23,265 bases of DNA from Treponema sp. UBA4326. Its GTDB lineage: Bacteria > Spirochaetota > Spirochaetia > Treponematales > Treponemataceae. Both the position numbers and the translations under genes were made by a program. Below are positions 16,427-22,388 of this stretch, in pieces; positions within the stretch are counted from its first letter, which is position 1; every line of letters starts with the position of its first letter. Location of the stretch: assembly GCA_002393835.1 (NCBI GenBank), contig DGTW01000173.1, positions 1 to 23,265 of the forward strand, given 5' to 3'. Below the pieces are notes generated by a model that was given only the letters and a program-made list of their open reading frames with translations, was not told where the DNA came from and ran no database searches.

Positions 16427-17794
16427 TTAGAATTCAAATTTGATTCCCACCGGGATTCTGTGAGCCAGACAGGTGTTTGTCACATCGCTGGTGAAAACTC
16501 GTGTTGCCGCAAGCTCATAAGCGATTGTGATTGCTCCGTTTGAGAAATTGTACTTGAAGTATGGCTTGACATAGGCACCGAGGTAGGTCGTTGATTTTCC
16601 GCCGAGAAGAGAAGCAGTTGCAAGGTCATTGAATGTGAGGGCAATATCCTTGTTCATGGCGAAATTCTCATTGTTGATTTTTGTTACACCGTTGCTGTTT
16701 GTGGCGAAGGCAGTACCCATTGCATCTGCGGCAAGGAAACCAGCCAGACCAAGACCTACATTAATCTGAGTTCCTGGAAGAGCATAGTCACCTTTGAGGG
16801 CAAGGACATTGTAAACGAGTTTTTCATCAGATTTGACATAATCGTCTCCGGCATAAATAAAGCGATCCTGGGCACTCAAAGTGAAAGCCTCGTTCAAGGC
16901 AGCTTCTCCCGAAATATCAAACATGTGGGCAAAAGCCTTGTGCTCTTTTGTCGTTCCACGGATTGTATCATATTCAGAATCACGGTAACGCATGTCATAA
17001 GTAACAATCAAATTAACAGTGTCAGCAAGGTTTGGCATGACGCTCTGAAGATAAAGCTCGCCAAACATGCTTTTTGTGAAGGTCTCTGTGGCCGTAGTCA
17101 TTGTTCCGTCCAAATCAACGCCGTCATAGTAAGTTCCCGGGCGGAAACCAGCGTTGAATGTCATATCAGCCAGCTGGTAGCTTGCGGCAAGCTTGATTTT
17201 TTTGCCAAGATACTTCCACTGATTGTATTCTTTGTCAGCCTGGATTCCGTTTCCACGAATCGGAAGAATCGGAAAGCCTGCGAAGAATTTGAGGCCACTG
17301 ATTGCTGAAGGCGCAAGCTCAAGACCTGTGAGATATGGGCCGTAGTTCTTGTCAGCAAGATTGGTGACATACTGCTTTGGAAGAACCGCACCCTTTGCAA
17401 AGTAGCCTCCATTGAAGTCATCAAATTTACCTGTGTAAACATTGAGCTGATCATTGAAGAAGCCGACTTTCATGTTACCTTTATAGAAGGGAGTTCCCTT
17501 TCCGCCGTCAGAGTAGTCATAATACTCTTCGTCACCACCGTCAGCATTGAAGTAAAGTCCCAGGTTGAATTCAAAGCTTGAAGCCTTGACTGAGACATCA
17601 ACGGTCATTTTTCCGTCAGGGTCGTAACCCGCAGAAGGATCCGTGCTGTCCTTTTCGCCGTCAGAATTGTAAGAAGCCTGCGAGAGTCCCCAAACCGTGT
17701 AATCGATGCCAGCATGGAAAGTAACAGACTGAGCAAAAGCCCCAGCTCCCAAAGCAAGAGCCGCCGCACCAAAAATAAGTTTATTTAATTTCAT
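16427..17794 (-). CDS. Outer-membrane beta-barrel protein, putative oligosaccharide porin (first copy)
   Basis: 455 residues. The signal peptide MKLNKLIFGAAALALGAGAFA precedes QS. The mature protein alternates short beta strands (SFEFNLGLYFNADG, QLNVYTGKFD, IKLAASYQLADMTFNAGF) and ends RIPVGIKFEF with a terminal Phe, the usual barrel-assembly signal. Length and pattern fit a porin-size barrel of about 16-18 strands, though this is an estimate. It is paralogous to the barrel at 14220-15677. AAGGAG lies 11 bp before the start. It is the second gene of the operon headed by the lipoprotein at 17832-18479. A role in moving oligosaccharides across the outer membrane is inferred from context. Confidence 0.85.
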   Translation of the reverse strand: MKLNKLIFGAAALALGAGAFAQSVTFHAGIDYTVWGLSQASYNSDGEKDSTDPSAGYDPDGKMTVDVSVKASSFEFNLGLYFNADGGDEEYYDYSDGGKGTPFYKGNMKVGFFNDQLNVYTGKFDDFNGGYFAKGAVLPKQYVTNLADKNYGPYLTGLELAPSAISGLKFFAGFPILPIRGNGIQADKEYNQWKYLGKKIKLAASYQLADMTFNAGFRPGTYYDGVDLDGTMTTATETFTKSMFGELYLQSVMPNLADTVNLIVTYDMRYRDSEYDTIRGTTKEHKAFAHMFDISGEAALNEAFTLSAQDRFIYAGDDYVKSDEKLVYNVLALKGDYALPGTQINVGLGLAGFLAADAMGTAFATNSNGVTKINNENFAMNKDIALTFNDLATASLLGGKSTTYLGAYVKPYFKYNFSNGAITIAYELAATRVFTSDVTNTCLAHRIPVGIKFEF

Positions 17795-17831
17795 AGTGTT
17801 TTATTCTCCTTAAGAAAGTGAAAAAATTATT

Positions 17832-18479
17832 CTACCATTTTGAGGAATCCGTTGTATAAGCGGTATCACCATTTACAGTTTCTGATATTTTTACAACTGT
17901 ACCGTCATAAGTAACAGAGACCACAACGACGGCATCCGTCGCCAATTTGCTTGCACATGTTTCATAAGTATATCCGTTTTCCCAAGTGCCTTCTGCGCTA
18001 GAACCTCCCGCAACATACAAACCGCCAGTAAAGCCTGCATCTGTAGAGATATTGAGCCAGTTATCTCCTCGAATAAATTGGCCTTTCGCACTCGCAACTG
18101 ACTCTTTGTCATAGATAGCCAAAGCCCACGAATTCCATGCGTTTGCACCTTGAGTTTGCTGTTTAAAAGTAAATTTTACAGTAGAATCTTGTTGAAGTTT
18201 AACAGTTTCGAACTCAGAAATTGCATTCCATGCAGACGGTACAAGTGTCGTATGACTGATTGTTTTCTCTACTTCGTCAATCTGTACTGAGGTTAGATTG
18301 AATGTATTTTCACCGCCTAAAGCAACATAAATAGATTTCTTAACTGAGCTTCCACTGGCAGTCGCAGCCCTGTCATCTTTATCGCTGAGCTCAAGGTCAC
18401 AGCCCATTACCGCAAAGGAAGCAAGCACAGCAGCAGCAAGAACGCCGGCGAGCCCCCCAAGCCACTTCATTTTTTTCAT
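17832..18479 (-). CDS. Short ConA-like lipoprotein, first gene of the lipoprotein/barrel operon
   Basis: 215 residues. The signal peptide MKKMKWLGGLAGVLAAAVLA continues to the lipobox VMG-C at C27, then DLELSDKDD. The beta-rich part contains TVKFTFKQQTQGANAWNSW, FIRGDNWLNISTDAGF and DAVVVVSVTYDGTVVKI, a jelly-roll-like order that parallels the lipoprotein at 15690-16406. It ends abruptly at TTDSSKW and lacks about 70 residues that the paralogue has after the matching strand, so it may be a shortened version. Start set at the ATG at 18477-18479, preceded by GAGGAGGATTTT; longer upstream in-frame starts run through the promoter. The promoter with a flanking TTGATAT element lies directly upstream, so it leads the operon with both barrels. 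Confidence 0.85.
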   Translation of the reverse strand: MKKMKWLGGLAGVLAAAVLASFAVMGCDLELSDKDDRAATASGSSVKKSIYVALGGENTFNLTSVQIDEVEKTISHTTLVPSAWNAISEFETVKLQQDSTVKFTFKQQTQGANAWNSWALAIYDKESVASAKGQFIRGDNWLNISTDAGFTGGLYVAGGSSAEGTWENGYTYETCASKLATDAVVVVSVTYDGTVVKISETVNGDTAYTTDSSKW

Positions 18480-18529
18480 AAAATCCTCCTCTTTTTTTAT
18501 GCGCAACTTTTTTCGCATATCCGATTTTT

Positions 18530-18541
18530 TTGATATATAAC
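18530..18541. promoter_or_regulatory. TTGATAT half-site in 5' leader, copy D2
   Basis: TTGATATATAAC (18530-18541) lies in the leader of the lipoprotein/barrel operon, about 17-25 bp after the inferred start point. A degenerate partner, TCGTTACTAAT, starts exactly 20 bp further at 18550. It lies 80 bp from the upstream copy at 18610. Confidence 0.4.
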
Positions 18542-18563
18542 GAGAATTTTCGTTACTAATATA

Positions 18564-18592
18564 AGTGTGAGCCATGATTTGCAGTCTGTCAA
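18564..18592 (-). promoter_or_regulatory. Promoter of the lipoprotein/barrel operon
   Basis: On the minus strand a perfect -35 TTGACA (18592-18587) is followed at 17 bp by a poor -10 CACACT (18569-18564). The weak -10 would suit regulator-dependent transcription. The leader to the start codon at 18479 would be about 78 nt and holds a small stem (ATGCG 18499-18503 / CGCAT 18514-18518). Confidence 0.55.
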
Positions 18593-18609
18593 GTTTTTTT
18601 TGAAAAAAG

Positions 18610-18640
18610 TTGATATATACCAACTTTTATTGATATTAAC
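18610..18640. promoter_or_regulatory. TTGATAT tandem operator element, copy D (lipoprotein/barrel operon)
   Basis: The near-palindrome GTTGATATATACCAAC (18609-18624) is followed by TTGATATTAAC (18630-18640). The two TTGATAT starts are 20 bp apart. Its near edge is 17 bp from the -35 box of the operon promoter. Confidence 0.65.
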
Positions 18641-18641
18641 T

Positions 18642-18685
18642 AAAAAAAGCCCCCGCCACCAGTGAAACTCACGGCAACGGGGGCT
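18642..18685 (-). terminator. Rho-independent terminator of the 564-aa lipoprotein gene
   Basis: On the minus strand AGCCCCCG (18685-18678) pairs with CGGGGGCT (18655-18648), with inner pairs around GTGAG/CAC, and is followed by a run of T (18647-18642). It lies 18 bp after the stop codon of the gene at 18704-20398 and 2 bp from operator copy D. Confidence 0.9.
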
Positions 18686-18703
18686 GAGGTTAGAAATATC
18701 AGG

Positions 18704-20398
18704 TTAGTTTATAGCGGCAACTTGATCAGCTGTGAGGGCAGTTGAATAGACTTTGATATTGGCGATTGCAGAGCCATTATCAACGAAGCCTGCCTTCCAA
18801 AGCCCATTTCCACCTGATGCAAATCCAACGCCTACAGCAATATTTTGTGCGGTTGTAGTAAAATAATTCACTATGGTGTCGTATGAAACGATGGAACCTT
18901 CCAAAGGTGCAATTGCGCCTTCAATGGCTGTTCCGTTTTGGTAATACTTTAAAGTACCATCTGTTCCAAATACTAGCGAAACTTTTACCCATTCGCCTTT
19001 CTTTAGTGAACTTACATTATCAAAGTAGCCACCAATTGCCCCGCTGTTTATGTGAACCGCACCACCTTCCATAATTGAAAGACAGTTCCAGCCATCTGTT
19101 GGATCTTTAAAGAATGTGAGCAAAGCATCGTATCCGTTTACCCCATCAAGGTTTGCACTGTAAACATCAGCTGAAATTGTGATACCATTAGGTAAAGAAC
19201 CTGCTTCAAGGCCATACAGAGGACTTTTCCAACTAACTGTAGCTGAGGTATCCTGTGTTGTTTGTGACTGATACTTGTAAGCGTCAATCGCACCTTCTTT
19301 TCCCTGGATTGTTTCTGCAAGAGTTGTTGTAAGAACATAAGGATCTTCTACTGTTCCTGTTCCCGAAACTTTGTTAGGTGAACCAATGACAAGGCTGAAT
19401 GTCGTATCAACGCCGCCATAAGTAACTTTTACTGTATATTTTCCTTCTGAATCCGGCTGAGTTACTGCTTCATTCTGTGAATTGGTGTAAGCAAGGCTCA
19501 GACCTTCTGTCGCCTGAGTAATCGTACTTGCGCTTCCGTCTGAGTAGACCGCATACCCCTTAATGTCTGAGATAACACCATTTAAACCTGCAATATCCGT
19601 AGTTACGGTTGCTTTTTCAAGAAGGATTTCCTTCACTTCTGCACTTGTGGCCTGACCCTTTGTAATCACAAGGCTAGAATATTCAAGAGAGTTTGGATTG
19701 AATGAAAGTGTTCCTGCTTTAAGGGCATTTGCGAAAGCCGTGATAAACTCTTCGATACCGCCGTCCCAAACAGCCGCACTATAAACAACCCATGCTTTAC
19801 CATTGAGTGTATAAACAATCGTTTTGTCTTTTTTGTTGAGAGAAACTGTAATGGCAACCTTGGCTCCGGTAAAGGCACTACTAAAGATAAGAGAATTTGC
19901 TAAATAAGCTCCAGCTGCTGTTGGGAATCCGTTTTTTGACTTAATAGCAGAGGTTTCTGCCGTATTATTCCAAGGATCGAGATTTGGAATCGTGATAATG
20001 TAATTGTCGCTTGTTTTAAGCAATTGTGCTGCCCAATCGCTCTGATCTGTGGCAAAAGTGGCATCAAGTGAAATTGTGAAAAGGTCTGCATCTGTTACAT
20101 CGAATGCAGGAAGAGTGATGTTCTTAAGACTAGCAGTAGATTTGTAAGTGAGAGTACCGTCAGCAATAGTATAATCTGTTTCAGTCTCTCCACCTGTAAC
20201 CGGATCCACAGATGGCTGGCTTCCAGTTTCTGAGCTGTTACCGCCTGTGTTTCCAGAGCCGTTATTACCTGTGTTCTGAGTCGTATTGCCTGAGTCATCG
20301 TCTGAGTCAGAACAAGCCATGAAGAAACCGCTGCTGCATAAAGCGGTGATTGTGAGCAATGAAAGCAGTGTACGCTTGACATTCTTTGACTTTTTCAT
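18704..20398 (-). CDS. Large multidomain lipoprotein: ConA-like module, Ig-like region, LamG domain
   Basis: 564 residues. The lipobox FFMA-C gives C29, followed by an Asp/Asn/Gly/Ser linker (30-75). Residues about 78-248 form a beta-sandwich with TIPNLDPWNNT, NGKAWVVYS and IEEFI.A.ANAL, the same module found at the C-terminus of the arabinanase at 7743-10343. Residues about 249-345 (EILLEKATVTTD to TTFSLVIG) look like a bacterial Ig-like domain. Residues about 355-564 are a LamG_3-type domain (ITISADVYSANLDG, GEWVKVSLVFG, AIANIKVYSTALTADQV). No catalytic motif is seen, so surface glycan binding is the likely role. Start chosen at MKKSK (20396-20398), preceded by AGGGGGAAAA. It is a single-gene unit with its own promoter and terminator. 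Confidence 0.9.
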   Translation of the reverse strand: MKKSKNVKRTLLSLLTITALCSSGFFMACSDSDDDSGNTTQNTGNNGSGNTGGNSSETGSQPSVDPVTGGETETDYTIADGTLTYKSTASLKNITLPAFDVTDADLFTISLDATFATDQSDWAAQLLKTSDNYIITIPNLDPWNNTAETSAIKSKNGFPTAAGAYLANSLIFSSAFTGAKVAITVSLNKKDKTIVYTLNGKAWVVYSAAVWDGGIEEFITAFANALKAGTLSFNPNSLEYSSLVITKGQATSAEVKEILLEKATVTTDIAGLNGVISDIKGYAVYSDGSASTITQATEGLSLAYTNSQNEAVTQPDSEGKYTVKVTYGGVDTTFSLVIGSPNKVSGTGTVEDPYVLTTTLAETIQGKEGAIDAYKYQSQTTQDTSATVSWKSPLYGLEAGSLPNGITISADVYSANLDGVNGYDALLTFFKDPTDGWNCLSIMEGGAVHINSGAIGGYFDNVSSLKKGEWVKVSLVFGTDGTLKYYQNGTAIEGAIAPLEGSIVSYDTIVNYFTTTAQNIAVGVGFASGGNGLWKAGFVDNGSAIANIKVYSTALTADQVAAIN

Positions 20399-20446
20399 TT
20401 TTCCCCCTGTTTTTGTACTTCGGAATTTTCCGAATATCAACATTTT

Positions 20447-20477
20447 TTGATACATACCGACTTTTATTGGTATGTAT
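20447..20477. promoter_or_regulatory. TTGATAT tandem operator element, copy E (leader of 564-aa lipoprotein gene)
   Basis: TTGATACATACC (20447-20458) and TTGGTATGT (20467-20475) start exactly 20 bp apart. The element also contains a perfect 9-bp inverted repeat ATACATACC (20450-20458) / GGTATGTAT (20469-20477). It overlaps or just follows the expected transcription start (about 20475). Confidence 0.55.
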
Positions 20478-20481
20478 TTTT

Positions 20482-20510
20482 ATCTTAGAGCGACTTTTTC
20501 TCCCTGTCAA
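20482..20510 (-). promoter_or_regulatory. Sigma-70-type promoter of the 564-aa lipoprotein gene
   Basis: On the minus strand TTGACA (20510-20505), a 17-bp spacer and TAAGAT (20487-20482). Elements of the TTGATAT family lie on both sides: the upstream copy is 18 bp from the -35 box and the downstream copy covers the start point. Confidence 0.75.
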
Positions 20511-20528
20511 CTAAAATTTCAATTATTT

Positions 20529-20557
20529 TTGATATATATCGTATTTTCCCGATAAAA
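20529..20557. promoter_or_regulatory. TTGATAT tandem operator element, copy E2
   Basis: TTGATATATATCG (20529-20541), with a degenerate half-site CCGATAAAA starting exactly 20 bp later (20549). It lies 18 bp upstream of the -35 box of the 564-aa lipoprotein promoter, and about 75 bp upstream of the divergent PD-(D/E)XK gene's own promoter. Confidence 0.55.
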
Positions 20558-20627
20558 AAGCCGGTTTCTCTGGAGGTCAACAATTGCAGGGCCGGTGCGA
20601 AAATTACAGACTTTTTTCTCATTCCGT

Positions 20628-20635
20628 GCTAAACT
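20628..20635 (+). promoter_or_regulatory. Extended -10 box of the PD-(D/E)XK/AAA gene (possible leaderless transcript)
   Basis: GTGCTAAACT contains TG (20627-20628) one base before TAAACT (20630-20635), an extended -10 pattern. The ATG at 20643 begins only 7 bp later and no ribosome binding site lies between, so the transcript may start at or next to the start codon. A -35 box is not evident. Confidence 0.4.
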
Positions 20636-20642
20636 TATCTTC

Positions 20643-22232
20643 ATGGAAGCGCCAAGAAAACTGCCTATAGGCATTCAGGATTTTGAAAAACTTCGCTCAG
20701 AAGGTTTTGTTTATGTTGACAAGACTGAATTCGTCTACAATCTTGCACAGTCTGGCTTACCTTACTTCTTAAGCCGCCCCCGCCGCTTTGGCAAGAGTCT
20801 TTTTATTTCCACGCTGGAAGCATACTTCTTAGGAAAAAAAGAGCTTTTTGAAGGCCTTTGGATTTATGATGAAGAAGAAAAATCCGCAAACCCTTGGCAA
20901 GTTTACCCGGTACTCAAATTTTCACTTGCCAGCGGAGAATTTACGAGTGAAAACGGCCTGCGGAGCTCACTGACTGACAATCTGAAAAGATTTGAAGAAA
21001 AATACGGACTTCCCTCAGATGAAAATGATCTTGTGTCACGCTTTAAGAATGCACTCAAAAATGCCTGCGAGAAAACAGGGAAAAAGGTCGTCGTTCTTGT
21101 CGATGAGTATGACACTCCGCTTCTGAAGAATATCAGCGAAAACGAAGAGCAGGAAAAGGCGAACAGAGCCTTGTACAAGGGATTCTTTGCCACTCTCAAA
21201 GATTATGACGCTTACCTGCGTTTTGTGTTCTTCACTGGAGTCACGAAATTCAGCAAGGTATCCATTTTCAGCGATTTGAACCAGCTTCAAGACATTACCC
21301 TGGATTCCCGCTTTGACTCAATCTGTGGAATCACGCAAGAAGAACTGGAGTCAAATTTTGTCCCAGAAATCAAAGCATTGGCAGATAAATTTGGATTGAC
21401 GAAAGATGAGTGCCTTGCCGAGCTTAAAAAACGCTATGACGGCTATCATTTTACGAACAATCTTATTGATATTTACAATCCTTTCAGTCTGATTAACGCC
21501 TTCTCAAAGAGAGATTTTGGGAATTATTGGTTTGAGAGCGGAACACCGACCTTTCTCGTAAAAAAACTCGATGCAATCAATTTTGATGCCCGGAAATTCG
21601 AGGAGACTGTAAAGGTAAGCGAGGCAGAAATCAAGGATTACCGACCCGAGAACGAAAACCCGGTTCCGCTTTTATATCAGTCAGGTTACCTCACGATAAA
21701 AAGTTTCAACCAGAAGCAGCGTTCATACAAGCTAGGTTTTCCGAACGAAGAGGTGAAATACGGATTCTTAAACGCACTTGCTCCGGCCTATCTCAAAGTC
21801 GATAATAACTCCTCCTACTTCAATGTCGATATTCTTGATGATGCGGTTGAAGAAGGAGACAGCGACGGAATGCGCGACTGGTTCACATCGCTCTTCGCTC
21901 TCCTTCCCTACCCTACAAGCGGCGACACAGAAGTCCTTACCGAGCAGAACTTCCAGAATGTCATTTATCTTTCGCTCCTAATCCTCGGAAAATATGTACG
22001 CACAGAAGTTCATACGGCAAAAGGACGGGCGGATTGCGTGATTGAGACTGATAATTTTGTATATGTCTTTGAGTTCAAAAAGGATGTAAGCGCAAAGGAA
22101 GCCCTTGCCCAGATTGAAGAACAGGGATATGCAAAACCTTATGAATCAGACAAGCGCAAGCTCTTCAAAATCGGCGTTAACTTCAGCTCAAAAGACAGAA
22201 ACATCACTGAATGGGAAGTTATAGAAAACTAA
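20643..22232 (+). CDS. AAA-ATPase-like / PD-(D/E)XK nuclease-family protein (DUF1703 type)
   Basis: 529 residues. The N-terminal half (about 1-280) is the AAA-like domain of this family: KLPIGIQDFEKLRSEG.VYVDKT, a P-loop variant RPRRFGKS at 45-52 and a Walker-B-like VVVLVDEYD at 149-157. The C-terminal part carries the PD-(D/E)XK signature: D464 in GRADCVIE, and E477 and K479 in VFEFKKD. The family is common in gut anaerobes and Treponema, often in many copies per genome; its role is not settled. Start set at ATG 20643 because the family begins M..PRKLPIGIQ; a GTG at 20595 would add 16 residues that do not fit. It splits the arabinan locus, has no metabolic link to it and may be a later insertion. 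Confidence 0.88.
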   Translation: MEAPRKLPIGIQDFEKLRSEGFVYVDKTEFVYNLAQSGLPYFLSRPRRFGKSLFISTLEAYFLGKKELFEGLWIYDEEEKSANPWQVYPVLKFSLASGEFTSENGLRSSLTDNLKRFEEKYGLPSDENDLVSRFKNALKNACEKTGKKVVVLVDEYDTPLLKNISENEEQEKANRALYKGFFATLKDYDAYLRFVFFTGVTKFSKVSIFSDLNQLQDITLDSRFDSICGITQEELESNFVPEIKALADKFGLTKDECLAELKKRYDGYHFTNNLIDIYNPFSLINAFSKRDFGNYWFESGTPTFLVKKLDAINFDARKFEETVKVSEAEIKDYRPENENPVPLLYQSGYLTIKSFNQKQRSYKLGFPNEEVKYGFLNALAPAYLKVDNNSSYFNVDILDDAVEEGDSDGMRDWFTSLFALLPYPTSGDTEVLTEQNFQNVIYLSLLILGKYVRTEVHTAKGRADCVIETDNFVYVFEFKKDVSAKEALAQIEEQGYAKPYESDKRKLFKIGVNFSSKDRNITEWEVIEN

Positions 22233-22295
22233 AGTCAAAAAAAGCCTTATTTTCTTCCTCTCTCCTTTAATTTCTGCGTTTCTCTTTGATTATTT

Positions 22296-22327
22296 TTGAT
22301 ACATATCAACATTTTTTGATATTTTTC
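22296..22327. promoter_or_regulatory. TTGATAT tandem operator element, copy F (GH51 gene)
   Basis: The dyad TTGATACATATCAA (22296-22309) matches TTGAT-N4-ATCAA exactly. It is followed by TTGATATTTTTC (22316-22327), 20 bp on, which abuts the -35 box TTGACA. The dyad edge is 18 bp from the -35 box, as in copies D and E2. Confidence 0.7.
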
Positions 22328-22356
22328 TTGACAAGTCGAATTTTATCCCACATGAT
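22328..22356 (+). promoter_or_regulatory. Sigma-70-type promoter of the GH51 gene
   Basis: TTGACA (22328-22333), a 17-bp spacer, then CATGAT (22351-22356). The start point would be near 22363, about 26 nt before the start codon, with AGGAG at 22378-22382 as ribosome binding site. No hairpin terminator is visible between the PD-(D/E)XK gene and this promoter. Confidence 0.7.
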
Positions 22357-22388
22357 GAAAACAGAATCCATTAAAAAAGGAGATTGGC

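Noticed and set aside
18499..18518. The ATGCG/CGCAT stem in the leader of the lipoprotein/barrel operon as a riboswitch or terminator.
   Set aside because: Only 5 bp, an A-rich loop and no T-run or conserved riboswitch core; kept only as a note in the promoter entry.
18480..18623. Longer N-terminus for the 215-aa lipoprotein (start at 18623).
   Set aside because: It would run through the -35 box, operator and a strong GGAGG site; the lipoprotein signal peptide begins at 18479.
20399..20455. Longer N-terminus for the 564-aa lipoprotein (start at 20455).
   Set aside because: It would lie within the operator and before the signal peptide; MKKSK at 20398 has its own binding site.
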